The notes beneath the pieces were generated by a model. It made no database searches, was not told the origin of the DNA, and worked only from the letters and a program-made list of their open reading frames with translations. Position numbers and translations under genes: made by a program. From NCBI RefSeq assembly GCF_009914315.1, contig NZ_CP042596.1:2852001-2916000 (forward strand): a DNA stretch of 64,000 nucleotides. The letters run 5' to 3'. Below, piece after piece: positions 46,946 to 56,018 of this stretch. How positions within the stretch are numbered: position 1 is the first letter of the stretch; the number at the start of each line of letters is the position of its first letter. This stretch comes from Granulicella sp. WH15. Lineage in GTDB: Bacteria > Acidobacteriota > Terriglobia > Terriglobales > Acidobacteriaceae.

Positions 46946-46970
46946 CTGTTACCAGAGAAAAACCTGAATC

Positions 46971-47318
46971 TTACGCAGTTACCTTCGCGCCAATCACCTT
47001 CGTGATCGACTGCGCGATCGTGTCCTTGGGAACCAGGCCGACGATCTGATCGGCAACCTTGCCGTCCTTGAACAGGAGCAGCGCGGGAATACCACGGATA
47101 CCGAAGCGCGAGGGCGTCGCGCTGTTCTTATCGACATCCATCTTCATCACCTTGATCTTGCCCTGGTACTCGGTCGCAACCTCATCGACCGCCGGAGCAA
47201 GCGCGCGACACGGACCGCACCATGCGGCCCAGAAGTCTACAAGTACGGGCTGGTCCGACTTCAGGACGTCCTGTTCAAAGTTGCTGTCATTCACTTCCGA
47301 TACGAACTGTCCTGCCAT
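46971..47318 (-). CDS. trxA: Thioredoxin
   Basis: A 115-aa thioredoxin with the Trp-Cys-Gly-Pro-Cys active site (Cys34, Cys37) and the cis-proline in Gly-Ile-Pro-Ala-Leu. It reduces disulfides in the cytoplasm. The frame extends upstream to 47399, but ATG 47318 is the better start. GGGAGG lies 9 nt before it and only 0 nt before ATG 47327, and the added residues are not thioredoxin-like. Confidence 0.94.
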   Translation of the reverse strand: MAGQFVSEVNDSNFEQDVLKSDQPVLVDFWAAWCGPCRALAPAVDEVATEYQGKIKVMKMDVDKNSATPSRFGIRGIPALLLFKDGKVADQIVGLVPKDTIAQSITKVIGAKVTA

Positions 47319-47648
47319 CTTGTCCATCCTCCCGCCGCGTCTTCGGTCGTGCCTTGACGCTGGCGCTATTTGCTGCACCATTTCAAGTGCTGCACTCATA
47401 ATAGATGCGAAATGGGTGTGGAAGTTTCAACATCGGTACAGAACGGCCGATAAAGCCCCCAAGGAGCGATATCTAAACGAGATAGCCCACGTGCAAATAC
47501 GGGTGACTTAAAAGTTTAACGCCCGGACCTCGCGAACGAGGTCAACGGGCGGCGCAGCAGCCCTCCCCAGAACTGCCCACCCTGTTACCTTAAGAGAGGG
47601 GACGAAATAAGTAAAGTTATTTTGTAAAAACTTAGGTAACCACCGCAA
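47319..47648. other. Non-coding stretch between thrB and trxA
   Basis: 330 bases without a gene. It holds the trxA promoter region on the minus strand and one strong imperfect hairpin at 47521-47550 (GCCCG and GACCTCG arms, loop CGAA, AA bulge). No riboswitch fold is recognised. Confidence 0.4.
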
Positions 47649-48572
47649 CTATTCCGATAACACCAGCGTCTTTACGCCTGCCGAAATCTTTGTCGAGATA
47701 ATTTCCAGCCCCGGGTCTCCAGCCGCCAGTCGAATCCTATCCTCAATCTGTTCTTGAGGATACGCCGGATCACAGACCAGCAGTACCGACGGACCAGCCC
47801 CGCTCAACGCCACCCCATACACCCCAGGCGTCCCGCTCAGCGGTAGCAGGCTGCCCAGCAGCGGACAAGCCGCCAGCCGATACGGCTGGTGAATCCTATC
47901 CCGCATTGCTACATGCAGCAGCTCCGGCCGATCCAGCGCGAATCCCGCCACCAGCAGCGCGGTCGCCTGCACGTTAGCCACGGCGTCGGCCCGCGAGTAG
48001 CCCTCCGGCAACAACGCCCGCGCCTTCTCGGTCGCCAGAGAAGCCGTCGGCAGCGCCAGCAGCAGCTTCCAGCCCAGAACCTCGCCGCAGGTCGTGGCAA
48101 TCACCTTTCCGCCGCTCCCGTTCTCTTGGATAACGGACGAGACGGTCATCCCCCCGTAAAAACAGGCCGCCACGTTGTCCGGATGCCCCTCCCTGTGACA
48201 AGCCTCCTCGAGCACCTGCTGCGGCGTCCACCCCAGCCCGCCAAAGTGGTTCGCCAGATGTACTCCAGCCAGCAGAGCCGCCGCGCTCGACCCGCAGCCC
48301 ATCCCCAAAGGAATCTCATTGTCGAGCGTCAGGTGCAGCGGTGGAGCCGACGGCGCGACGCCCCGGTAGGTATCGAGGATCAAATTGCGCTCGAGCGAGC
48401 TGCACAGCTCGGGGTTCCGGCCAGTAGCATCCACGCGGAACTCCGGCGCCGTCCGGTCCCCAGCCACTCGGGCCTCAATCGTCAGGTAGAGCGCCATCCC
48501 CAGGCCAAGGGCATCAAAGCCCGGTCCCAGGTTGGCGGAGGTCGCCGGCAGTCGAATCTTCAGTGAGTTCAT
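47649..48572 (-). CDS. thrB: Homoserine kinase
   Basis: GHMP-family kinase, 307 aa, that phosphorylates homoserine in threonine synthesis. It has the N-terminal Pro-Ala-Thr-Ser-Ala-Asn-Leu-Gly-Pro-Gly-Phe-Asp motif and the phosphate loop Pro-Leu-Gly-Met-Gly-Cys-Gly-Ser-Ser-Ala-Ala-Ala (88-99). thrC, the next step, is encoded just upstream on the same strand, 162 nt away. A long hairpin at 48670-48718 separates them, so they may be transcribed separately. Confidence 0.95.
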   Translation of the reverse strand: MNSLKIRLPATSANLGPGFDALGLGMALYLTIEARVAGDRTAPEFRVDATGRNPELCSSLERNLILDTYRGVAPSAPPLHLTLDNEIPLGMGCGSSAAALLAGVHLANHFGGLGWTPQQVLEEACHREGHPDNVAACFYGGMTVSSVIQENGSGGKVIATTCGEVLGWKLLLALPTASLATEKARALLPEGYSRADAVANVQATALLVAGFALDRPELLHVAMRDRIHQPYRLAACPLLGSLLPLSGTPGVYGVALSGAGPSVLLVCDPAYPQEQIEDRIRLAAGDPGLEIISTKISAGVKTLVLSE

Positions 48573-48669
48573 CTTCGTCCTAGTATCCGTAAAACTTTGT
48601 CCTGCCGGACAGGCTCGCTACGCGTGGAGCGGGCGGGCGTTCATACGCCTTTTTAGAGCTTCGCGTGGT

Positions 48670-48718
48670 CCTCCCGGTGGTCGGAAACAAAATATGCTCG
48701 CTGCCGACCAGCGGGAGG
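48670..48718. repeat. Long inverted repeat between thrC and thrB
   Basis: 15-bp arms, CCTCCCGGTGGTCGG (48670-48684) and its complement with one mismatch (48704-48718), lie around a 19-base loop. It has no T run. It may be an attenuator, a REP-type repeat or a protein site. Confidence 0.45.
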
Positions 48719-48734
48719 CCCACACCTAATACGC

Positions 48735-50135
48735 TCAGGCAGGTTGCAGCGTGGTTTGACGCATATGCGCATCCAGCGTCCGCAGCACCGTATCGCGATC
48801 CGCATCGAGCACAATCGGGGGCTTCTGCAACGACTTTGCCAGATCCCGCTCAGCCGCCGAGGCACCCGCAAGCTCCGCCTCCGTCAGCAGTTCGCCCCGA
48901 TGGAAGTTGATCGTATAGTCCGAGTCCTTCAGCGTGTGGCCGGTCAGAATCAGCACCACCCGCTCCTCGCGCAGAACCTTGCCCTGCGCCACCAGCTTCT
49001 TCAGCCCGGCCAGCGTCACCGCCGACGCAGGCTCGCAGCCCACGCCCTCAGCTCCGATCTGCGCCTTTGCCAACGCAATCTCGGCCTCGGAGGCCTGCTC
49101 GCACCATCCGCCGGTCGACTGCAACGCCCGCACGGCCTTGGTAAAGGAGGCCGGATGACCGATCCTGATCGCACTCGCCCGCGTCTCAGCCGTCACGGGA
49201 ATCAACTTCGTCCCACCGTTCTCCTTCAGCGACCGGAAGAGCGGGTTCGCGCCCTCGGCCTGAATAATACTGATCTTCGGCACCTTCGAGATCAGCCCCA
49301 ATTGCTGCATCTCCAGAAAGCCCTTCGCCAGCGCCGACGCATTGGCCAGGTTGCCTCCCGGCACGATCACATGCTCCGGCACCTGCCAGTCCAACTGCTC
49401 CACCATCTCGAACGCCGGGGTCTTCTGGCCCTCGAGCCGATAAGGATTCACCGAATTCAGCAGATAGATCGGCTGAGCCTGCACCAGCTCGTTCACCAGC
49501 CTGACGCAGCCGTCGAAGTCTGTCTTCAACTGCACCGTCAGCGCACCGTAGTCCATCGACTGCGCGAGCTTGCCCCAGGCGATCTTACCCTCGGGAATAA
49601 ACACGATCGACCGCAACCCCGCGCGCGCCGCATAGGCCGCCATCGCCGCCGAGGTATTGCCGGTGCTGGCACAGGCTACCCACTCGAACCCGCGCTCGGC
49701 CGCAACCGAGAGCGCCGCCGTCATGCCCGTGTCCTTGAAGGAACCGGTCGGGTTCATACCCTGATGCTTGGCCAGCAGCCAGTCGATCCCCGCCGATGCC
49801 GCGCAGCGCGGCAGGTCATACAGCGGCGTGTTGCCCTCGCGCAGCGTCACCACCTTGTCGAAGTCCTTCACGATAGGAAAGAGGTCTCGGAACCGCCAAA
49901 CGCCGGACTGATCCACCGGCATAGTCGAGGTCCTGCGCTCCTGCCACAGCCAGCGCAGCGCGCTGGGGTTGGGCAGACGGGCCTCGGCACGGGCAATCTC
50001 GTCAGCCTTCAGGCTCCACGGATAAACTACCTCGTACAACCCCTGGCAGTTTGTGCAGCGAAAGTTGCTGCTTACCGCCTCTCCGGCGATCTGCGCGCCG
50101 CACTCCGTGCATCGTAACTGGTGTGTTCCACTCAT
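48735..50135 (-). CDS. thrC: Threonine synthase with N-terminal zinc ribbon
   Basis: A 466-aa PLP enzyme converting O-phosphohomoserine to threonine. An N-terminal zinc ribbon with Cys9, Cys12, Cys27 and Cys30 precedes the catalytic domain. The PLP lysine is Lys134 in Pro-Thr-Gly-Ser-Phe-Lys-Asp-Thr-Gly. The glycine-rich phosphate loop, Pro-Gly-Gly-Asn-Leu-Ala-Asn, follows near residue 270. This is the short class of the enzyme seen in many bacteria and archaea. The start is set at the Met before Ser-Gly-Thr-His; the upstream extension overlaps the modA region antisense and is not conserved-looking. Confidence 0.95.
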   Translation of the reverse strand: MSGTHQLRCTECGAQIAGEAVSSNFRCTNCQGLYEVVYPWSLKADEIARAEARLPNPSALRWLWQERRTSTMPVDQSGVWRFRDLFPIVKDFDKVVTLREGNTPLYDLPRCAASAGIDWLLAKHQGMNPTGSFKDTGMTAALSVAAERGFEWVACASTGNTSAAMAAYAARAGLRSIVFIPEGKIAWGKLAQSMDYGALTVQLKTDFDGCVRLVNELVQAQPIYLLNSVNPYRLEGQKTPAFEMVEQLDWQVPEHVIVPGGNLANASALAKGFLEMQQLGLISKVPKISIIQAEGANPLFRSLKENGGTKLIPVTAETRASAIRIGHPASFTKAVRALQSTGGWCEQASEAEIALAKAQIGAEGVGCEPASAVTLAGLKKLVAQGKVLREERVVLILTGHTLKDSDYTINFHRGELLTEAELAGASAAERDLAKSLQKPPIVLDADRDTVLRTLDAHMRQTTLQPA

Positions 50136-50183
50136 AATCAGCCTTAAGCATAGCAGTTTGAACGTATAGAAAAGGTCACCGCC

Positions 50184-50957
50184 ATGAGCCGTTCGAGAAT
50201 CTTTCCCGCCTTCCTGTTCCTGCTTGCCCTGCTGTTCCCATTTGGACCACTTGCTGCCCAGACACGCGAGTTGCATATCGCCGCTGCCTCTGACCTCCAG
50301 CCCGTGTTGCCCGTCCTTGCCCGGGACTTCGAGCAGGAGACCGGCATCCACCTGGAGCTCTCGTTCGGCTCCTCGGCCACGCTTGCGACCCAGATCCTGA
50401 ACGGCGCACCGATGGATGTCTTCCTCTCGGCGGACTTTCTTTTCCCCGAGAAGATCGTTGCAGCCGAACTCGCCGAGGAGAAAGCGCCGGAGCCATACGC
50501 AAAGGGCACGCTAGTGCTCTGGGCCCGCAAAGACTCGCCGATCAAGCCCCTGACCCTCGACAAGCTGGCCGATCCACAGGTCACCCGCATCGCCGTAGCC
50601 GACGAGCTTCATGCTCCCTACGGACGAGCGGCCTATGCGGCCATGCGCTCCATGAAGACCCTCGACGCCCTGAAGCCGAAGCTGGTCGTAGCAGAAAACA
50701 TCGCGCAGACCGGGCAGTTTATCGACTCGGGCAACGCCCAGATGGGCTTCATCTCCCTGACCATGGCGAGCCAGCAGCACTACAAAGAGATCGGCGATTA
50801 CGTACTGGTGCCGAAGGTCTACCCGGAGATCCAGCAGTGCGGTGTAGTGATGAAAGGCTCGAAGAACCTGGCGGACGCGAAGACGTTCATGGCGTGGATG
50901 CGCTCCCCCAAGGTGCAGAACCGCCTGAAGGACTTCGGCCTGGCACCGGCGTTGTAA
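50184..50957 (+). CDS. modA: Molybdate ABC transporter substrate-binding protein
   Basis: A 257-aa periplasmic protein with a clear signal peptide (about 1-26, ending Ala-Ala-Gln). The mature start reads Leu-His-Ile-Ala-Ala-Ala-Ser-Asp-Leu, where the Ser binds the oxyanion, and a second ligand region, Gly-Ser-Ser-Ala-Thr-Leu, follows. It transports molybdate or tungstate. The ModC and ModB genes lie downstream but point toward it on the other strand, so the usual modABC operon is split into two convergent units. Confidence 0.9.
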   Translation: MSRSRIFPAFLFLLALLFPFGPLAAQTRELHIAAASDLQPVLPVLARDFEQETGIHLELSFGSSATLATQILNGAPMDVFLSADFLFPEKIVAAELAEEKAPEPYAKGTLVLWARKDSPIKPLTLDKLADPQVTRIAVADELHAPYGRAAYAAMRSMKTLDALKPKLVVAENIAQTGQFIDSGNAQMGFISLTMASQQHYKEIGDYVLVPKVYPEIQQCGVVMKGSKNLADAKTFMAWMRSPKVQNRLKDFGLAPAL

Positions 50958-50993
50958 CGGCACAAACCGTTGCTTTTGCTGTTGTTTCTGGGG

Positions 50994-51019
50994 CATGTCC
51001 GGGCTTTAGCCCGGGCATG
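50994..51019. repeat. REP-like hairpin (GGGCTTTAGCCC core) between modA and modC
   Basis: CATGTCCGGGCT (50994-51005) and AGCCCGGGCATG (51008-51019) pair with one mismatch around a 2-nt loop. The same core and the downstream motif CGAGGTATGC occur at 43742-43810. It sits between two convergent gene ends and could act as a bidirectional terminator. Confidence 0.55.
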
Positions 51020-51082
51020 AAAACCCACCACCAAAGCGGGCTTTCGCCTCCGAGGTATGCTTTCTTTCCCAGCCAGATGCAC

Positions 51083-51796
51083 TTACCCCAACAGCGAAAG
51101 CACCCTTCGCCGCTCCTCCCTCAACACAATCTCCGCAGCCCCCTGATCGAGAACCCTCCCCCCACCGATCCGCACCACCTCGGCCTTCAGCAAAAAAGCC
51201 TCACTGACACTGTGCGTCACACTCAGCACCGGGGTTCCACCGAGCCACCCACGCAAATCCTCAATCAACTCATCTCGAATCCCCACATCCAGCCCGGTAA
51301 AGGGCTCATCGAGCAGCAGCAGTTTCTCTCTGGCCCCAATCGCAGCCCGGGCAACCGCGACTCGCTGACGCTCCCCACCAGACAGCTCTCCCGGCATCTT
51401 CTTCGCCAGCGCCGCAAGATGAAACTGCCGCACCGCCTCCTGCACGATGCCCGCCGTCCTCTGCCTCCGGGCATCGCCCAGCAGCGCAAACGCAAGGTTC
51501 TCCTCAACCGACATCTTCGGAAACAAGACAGCCCCCTGCCCCGCCCAGCGAACTGTCCTGCGATAGGGCGGCACCCAAAGCGAGCCAGCCGTATCGACCA
51601 CCACCTGCCCACGCAGAGCGATCCTTCCCTCATCCGGTCGCAGCATCCCTGCGATGGCGCGCAGGATGGTGCTCTTGCCGCTGCCGGATGGGCCAAAGAG
51701 CAAGGTCCACGGTGCGGCCGCCGTAAAGGCCACATCGAGCGCCAGCGTGCCCGCGCGGTGCCGAAGGACGACTTCGAGGTAAGGGCTAGAGGACAT
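51083..51796 (-). CDS. modC: Molybdate ABC transporter ATPase (short form)
   Basis: A 237-aa ABC ATPase: Walker A Gly-Pro-Ser-Gly-Ser-Gly-Lys-Ser-Thr (35-43), signature Leu-Ser-Gly-Gly-Glu-Arg-Gln-Arg-Val, and Walker B Leu-Leu-Leu-Leu-Asp-Glu-Pro. E. coli ModC is about 350 aa; here the C-terminal molybdate-binding (MOP) domain is missing, so the family call rests on the neighbouring ModB. It overlaps the modB stop by 11 nt and is convergent with modA. Confidence 0.87.
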   Translation of the reverse strand: MSSSPYLEVVLRHRAGTLALDVAFTAAAPWTLLFGPSGSGKSTILRAIAGMLRPDEGRIALRGQVVVDTAGSLWVPPYRRTVRWAGQGAVLFPKMSVEENLAFALLGDARRQRTAGIVQEAVRQFHLAALAKKMPGELSGGERQRVAVARAAIGAREKLLLLDEPFTGLDVGIRDELIEDLRGWLGGTPVLSVTHSVSEAFLLKAEVVRIGGGRVLDQGAAEIVLREERRRVLSLLG

Positions 51797-52475
51797 CGTT
51801 GCCCCGCAGCGACCGCGGAATCATGCCGCTATAAACCAGCAGAAGCGCAGCCACAGCAATTACAACGAGGACAAGCGCCGTATGATTCGCGGCGGCGTAC
51901 TGCGCATCCTGCACCTGGTCGAAAAGCGAGATGGAGAGCGTGCGCGTAGCTCCGGGGATATTGCCGCCGAGCATCAGCACCACGCCGAACTCTCCCACCG
52001 TATGGGTAAAGGTGAGAACTGCCGCGGCCACGACCGCTCCCTGCGACATGGGCAGAATGACCTGCCGAAAAGTAACGGCTGGCTCGACTCCAAGCCCCGC
52101 AGCAGCCTCGAGATACTCGCGCCCGACGCCCTGAAAGCCCGCCACCAGTGGCTGCACCGCAAAGGGCAGCGAGTAGATCATCGAGCCGATCACCAGCCCG
52201 CTGAAGCTGAAGGCAAGCGGATGCCCGATGAGCCGAGTCAGCAACCTTCCCGGAGCCGTAAGCGGGCCTAGCATCACCAGCAGATAGAAGCCCAGCACAG
52301 TCGGGGGCAGCACCAGAGGAAGCGCGACGACGGTCTGCGTCAGGGCGCGAGCCAGCCCCTTGCCCTGCGCGATCCACCAGGCCAGCGGCACTGCAAGGAT
52401 CAGCAGCAGCAGCGTCGTCGTACCGGCCAGGCGAAACGTGAGCCAGAGCGCCTGTATGTCCATTCCGGAGGCCAT
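51786..52475 (-). CDS. modB: Molybdate ABC transporter permease
   Basis: A 229-aa inner-membrane permease with about five helices. ModB features are Leu-Pro-Pro-Thr-Val-Leu-Gly-Phe-Tyr-Leu-Leu near residue 57 and the cytoplasmic coupling loop Glu-Ala-Ala-Ala-Gly-Leu-Gly, then Thr-His-Thr-Val-Gly-Glu-Phe-Gly-Val-Val-Leu-Met. Start codon choice is uncertain: Met1 or Met5. It is co-transcribed with the short ModC ATPase. Confidence 0.92.
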   Translation of the reverse strand: MASGMDIQALWLTFRLAGTTTLLLLILAVPLAWWIAQGKGLARALTQTVVALPLVLPPTVLGFYLLVMLGPLTAPGRLLTRLIGHPLAFSFSGLVIGSMIYSLPFAVQPLVAGFQGVGREYLEAAAGLGVEPAVTFRQVILPMSQGAVVAAAVLTFTHTVGEFGVVLMLGGNIPGATRTLSISLFDQVQDAQYAAANHTALVLVVIAVAALLLVYSGMIPRSLRGNDVL

Positions 52476-52505
52476 GAGAGGAAGTCTATCTCCTATGCCT
52501 GAAAC

Positions 52506-53531
52506 CTATGCCAGATAGACCGGCTCCTGCTCGAGCCGAATCCCAAACCGCCCCTGCACCTCGGCGACGATGGCATCGCGCAGCCGAAGAATATCGACAC
52601 AGGTCGCCCTCCCCGTCCGGTTGATGAGCGCCAGAGTATGCCGCGAGGAGATACCTACCTCTCCCAACGCAAAGCCCTTATGAAAACCAGCCTGATCGAG
52701 CAGCCAAGCGGCAGGTAGCTTGGCATTCTCCACGCCACTGGGCCAGTTAGGCACCGAAGCAACCCCAGCAGCCTTGGCGATACCTTCAAGCTGCCCCACC
52801 GGGATCACCGGATTCTTGAAGAAGCTCCCGGCGCTACGGGAGTCCGGATCGTCCTCGACCAGCAGCATCCCCTTGGAGCGGCGAATCCCCCGTACAGCCT
52901 CGTAGACCTCGAGCGGCGCAGGCCGGGCATCGCCGAAGTGCTGCTTCAGATCGGCATAGGTCAAATTGGGCCGCCCCTCCGGGCTAAGTCGAAACCGAAC
53001 CGCCGTGACGATATAGCGATTGCGGTGCGTGCTATTGAAGAGGCTCTGGCGGTAGGCAAATCGACATTCGGAGTTGGCAAAGGAAACCGTCGCAAGCGTC
53101 TCGAGATCCAAAGCGGTCACCCGGGCGATCGTCTGGGCGACCTCCTGCCCATAAGCCCCGACGTTCTGCACCGGCGTCCCCCCGGCCAGCCCGGGAATCC
53201 CCGCGAGGCACTCGACGCCGCTATATCCCAGTTCGCAGGCCCCACGCACAAAGGAGTCCCACTCGGTTCCGGCGGCGACCTCATGCAACTCCCCGTCCAC
53301 CACCGTATCGCCAGCAAGGCCAAGGTGAATCACCAGGCCGGGATACCCCTCATCCGCGACCAGCAGATTGGAGCCGCCGCCAAGCAAAAAGCTGGGTAGC
53401 CCCTCGGCGCGAGCAAAGCCGAGGGCTTCGATTAACTCCGCATAAGTTGTGACGCGCGTGTAAAAACGGGCCGGGCCGCCGATGCGAAGCGTGGTGTAGG
53501 GAGCAAGGGAGACGTTGCGTTCAAGGTGCAC
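52506..53531 (-). CDS. murB: UDP-N-acetylenolpyruvoylglucosamine reductase
   Basis: A 341-aa FAD enzyme of peptidoglycan precursor synthesis. Motifs are Leu-Arg-Ile-Gly-Gly-Pro-Ala, Leu-Gly-Gly-Gly-Ser-Asn-Leu-Leu (FAD binding), Gly-Ile-Pro-Gly-Leu-Ala-Gly-Gly and Ala-Gly-Ser-Phe-Phe-Lys-Asn-Pro, where Ser is the proton donor. The Tyr and C-terminal Glu are also in place. It belongs to the long (type I) class. It lies 30 nt downstream of modB's start and is divergent from tolB. Confidence 0.95.
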   Translation of the reverse strand: MHLERNVSLAPYTTLRIGGPARFYTRVTTYAELIEALGFARAEGLPSFLLGGGSNLLVADEGYPGLVIHLGLAGDTVVDGELHEVAAGTEWDSFVRGACELGYSGVECLAGIPGLAGGTPVQNVGAYGQEVAQTIARVTALDLETLATVSFANSECRFAYRQSLFNSTHRNRYIVTAVRFRLSPEGRPNLTYADLKQHFGDARPAPLEVYEAVRGIRRSKGMLLVEDDPDSRSAGSFFKNPVIPVGQLEGIAKAAGVASVPNWPSGVENAKLPAAWLLDQAGFHKGFALGEVGISSRHTLALINRTGRATCVDILRLRDAIVAEVQGRFGIRLEQEPVYLA

Positions 53532-53662
53532 GGCTCAAGAGTACGGCAGCGACGGCCCAAAGTGATACCCACCTGCACCACAATGAAACAGTACTCGAAA
53601 GAGTACCGCCAGGACGAAGCCACTTCACCATCCCGGCCCTTTTCCGTCTACCATAGGGGAGA

Positions 53663-55015
53663 ATGTCAAGCATGGCTCACTTCCTCCCCGCCCGCTACCT
53701 TCGCAGAACGATTCTGCTTGCGCTCGTGTGCACCTTCGTCCTGCACTCCCCGCTGTCGGCGCAGGACGGCTTCAAGACCGAGACCCAGAGCGGCAACGCC
53801 GAGCGCATACGGGTTGCGGTCGCCAACTTCAAGCCCGGCTCTGCCGACCCGGCCAATGGGTCACTGAAGCAGACCTTCGACACCACGCTCTTCGCCGACC
53901 TGACCAACGCGGGCATCTTCGATATCGTCTCGAAGTCCCTGGCCCCGAATGTGACGCCGGGTTCGCCGAACGAGATGAGCCTGGGCCAGTGGGGCGCGCC
54001 GCCCTCGGCCGCGGCCATGGTGGCCTTCGGCGCTCTGGGCGTCAACGGCGGCAGGCTGGCAGTCAACGGCTACCTCTTCGACGTGAAGAACACGCAGTTC
54101 CCGCAGGTGCTGGCCAAGCAGTACGCCGAGGATGCTACCGAGGACAACGCCCGCCAGATCGCCCATCGCTTCGCCGACGAGATCATCTTCCGGCTGGGCG
54201 GCGGCGTCCCCGGCATCGCCGAGACGAAGATCTACTATGTCCACGGAGCGGTCGGCGACAAAGAGATCTGGGAGATGGACTACGACGGAGCGAACCAGCA
54301 CGCCATCACTCACCTGGGCACCATCTCCATCTCGCCCCGCGTCTCTCCGGACAACTCCCGCCTGGCCTTCTCTTCCCTCTCTAAGTACGGCTTCCAGATC
54401 AAGATGTACTCGCTGCTGCTGGGTCGCATGGTCAACTTTCCCTCGGCGGACGGCACCAACGTCTCTCCGGCCTGGGCTCCGAACGGTAAGGAGCTGGCCT
54501 TCTCCTCCTCGCGCACGGGAGACCCGGAGATTTGGATCTCGGACGTAAACGGCGCGCTGGGACGGCGAGTGACCAGTTTCAAAGGTCCGGATGCCTCCCC
54601 GGTCTACAACCCGCGCACCGGCTCGCAGATCGCCTGGATCAGTGGTCGAACGGGCCTGCCTCAGCTTTACGTGATGGATACGGACGGCTCGGCCATCCAG
54701 CGCATGACCGACGGCGGATACGTATCGTCGCCCTCCTGGTCGCCCAACGGCCAGTTCCTCGCCTTCGCCTGGAATCGGAAGTACGGCCCGGGCGCACCGG
54801 GCGGGCAGGATATCTACGTCATGGAGATCGCCACCAAGCGCTGGATTCAGTTGACGCACGACAGCGGCGAGTGCGATTTCCCGTCGTGGTCGCCGGATGG
54901 ACGGCACATCGTTTTCTCAAACGACCATAAGATCTGGACTATGCTGGCCGATGGGACAGAGCGGCACGCACTAACGGGCCCCGGGGCGGACATGCCAAAC
55001 TGGAGTTGGAAGTAG
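53663..55015 (+). CDS. tolB: TolB periplasmic protein
   Basis: A 450-aa component of the Tol-Pal system, which keeps the outer membrane attached during division. A signal peptide (about 1-32, ending Leu-Ser-Ala-Gln) precedes an N-terminal domain with Arg-Val-Ala-Val-Ala-Asn-Phe. A six-bladed beta-propeller follows, with repeating Ser-Pro-x-Trp-Ser-Pro-Asn-Gly patterns. AGGGGAG upstream of ATG 53663 is closely spaced (2 nt); ATG 53672 is a nearby alternative. pal and cpoB follow, but tolQ, tolR and tolA are not in this window. Confidence 0.94.
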   Translation: MSSMAHFLPARYLRRTILLALVCTFVLHSPLSAQDGFKTETQSGNAERIRVAVANFKPGSADPANGSLKQTFDTTLFADLTNAGIFDIVSKSLAPNVTPGSPNEMSLGQWGAPPSAAAMVAFGALGVNGGRLAVNGYLFDVKNTQFPQVLAKQYAEDATEDNARQIAHRFADEIIFRLGGGVPGIAETKIYYVHGAVGDKEIWEMDYDGANQHAITHLGTISISPRVSPDNSRLAFSSLSKYGFQIKMYSLLLGRMVNFPSADGTNVSPAWAPNGKELAFSSSRTGDPEIWISDVNGALGRRVTSFKGPDASPVYNPRTGSQIAWISGRTGLPQLYVMDTDGSAIQRMTDGGYVSSPSWSPNGQFLAFAWNRKYGPGAPGGQDIYVMEIATKRWIQLTHDSGECDFPSWSPDGRHIVFSNDHKIWTMLADGTERHALTGPGADMPNWSWK

Positions 55016-55120
55016 CTGTAAGCAAAACAAGCATCCTATAACTGACACCCTGCGATCGGCGCAACGGTTCGCAGTGACCTGAACAATTTTGAGGCGCGAC
55101 TTTCGCGCAGGAGTACAACG

Positions 55121-55891
55121 ATGAATATGACGCATCCCAGCCTTCGCAAGGCATTTCTTCTCGCCACCACAGCCGCTGCCCTAACGCTCGCGACCGGCTG
55201 CCACAAGAAGGCCAGCGGCATCGACCCGAACAGCCTGGGACCGGCTCCCGCAGCCTCCGCGCCCGCGCCGACCGCTACCCTGACCGCCGATCCCTCAGCC
55301 ATCGACCTCGGCGGCTCCGTGGTGCTGAACTGGCGGACCACCAATGCCAGCGCCGTGACCATTGAGGGCATCGGCCCGGTGAACGTGAACGGCACCCAGA
55401 CCGTCTCGCCGTCGAACTCGACCAACTTCCACCTGATCGCCAAGGGCGACGGCGGCACCACCGAGGCCAACGTCCGCGTGACCGTGCGGGTTCCCGTAGC
55501 GCCGGTGGCTTCGACCACTGCTGGAGCCGGTGACATGGGTTCGGATGCCGCCTTCCACGCCGCCGTGCAGGACGTCTTCTTCGACTACGACAGCTACGAT
55601 CTGCGTCCGGATGCCCAGACCAACGCCGCCCAGGCCTCGGCCTACCTGGTGGCTCATCCGAACATCAAGATCATCATCGGCGGCTACTGCGACTCGCGCG
55701 GCTCGGCCGAGTACAACCTGGCCCTCGGCGAGAACCGCGCCAACGCGGCCAAGACCGCCCTGGTCAACGCAGGCGTGGCTCCGGGCCGCATCCGCGTGGT
55801 CAGCTACGGCAAAGAGAAGCAGTTCTGCACCGAAGAGAACGAGAGCTGCTGGCAGGAGAATCGTCGGGCTCAGTTCTCGCTCGACCGCTAA
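55121..55891 (+). CDS. pal: Peptidoglycan-associated lipoprotein with Ig-like domain
   Basis: A 256-aa outer-membrane lipoprotein. The signal peptide ends in a Leu-Ala-Thr-Gly-Cys lipobox. An Ig-like domain (about 45-125) is inserted before the OmpA-type domain, which has Val-Phe-Phe-Asp-Tyr-Asp-Ser-Tyr-Asp-Leu-Arg, Gly-Tyr-Cys-Asp-Ser-Arg-Gly and Asn-Arg-Arg-Ala. The Asp and Arg that bind meso-diaminopimelate are present. The middle domain and the extra length distinguish it from E. coli Pal. A GC-rich hairpin follows. Confidence 0.93.
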   Translation: MNMTHPSLRKAFLLATTAAALTLATGCHKKASGIDPNSLGPAPAASAPAPTATLTADPSAIDLGGSVVLNWRTTNASAVTIEGIGPVNVNGTQTVSPSNSTNFHLIAKGDGGTTEANVRVTVRVPVAPVASTTAGAGDMGSDAAFHAAVQDVFFDYDSYDLRPDAQTNAAQASAYLVAHPNIKIIIGGYCDSRGSAEYNLALGENRANAAKTALVNAGVAPGRIRVVSYGKEKQFCTEENESCWQENRRAQFSLDR

Positions 55892-55909
55892 TCAACTCGT
55901 TCACTGGAC

Positions 55910-55939
55910 AGGCGCGGCGGCTTCATTCCCGCCGCGCCT
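55910..55939 (+). terminator. Hairpin between pal and cpoB
   Basis: Perfect 11-bp arms AGGCGCGGCGG and CCGCCGCGCCT lie around an 8-nt loop. There is no T run, so it may reduce rather than end transcription into cpoB. Confidence 0.5.
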
Positions 55940-56018
55940 ATCCGCTTAGCAATGCATTTGATGGAGCAACCTGGGATTGTCCGTTTACCTCCCCAGTGCG
56001 CCCCGGAAAGCAGATCGC

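Noticed and set aside
48744-50117. Long plus-strand frame over thrC
   Set aside because: It mirrors thrC on the opposite strand and codes for arginine- and histidine-rich low-complexity sequence, an effect of high GC.
53861-54907. Long minus-strand frame over tolB
   Set aside because: Antisense to tolB, with Val/Arg/Asp-rich composition of a GC shadow.
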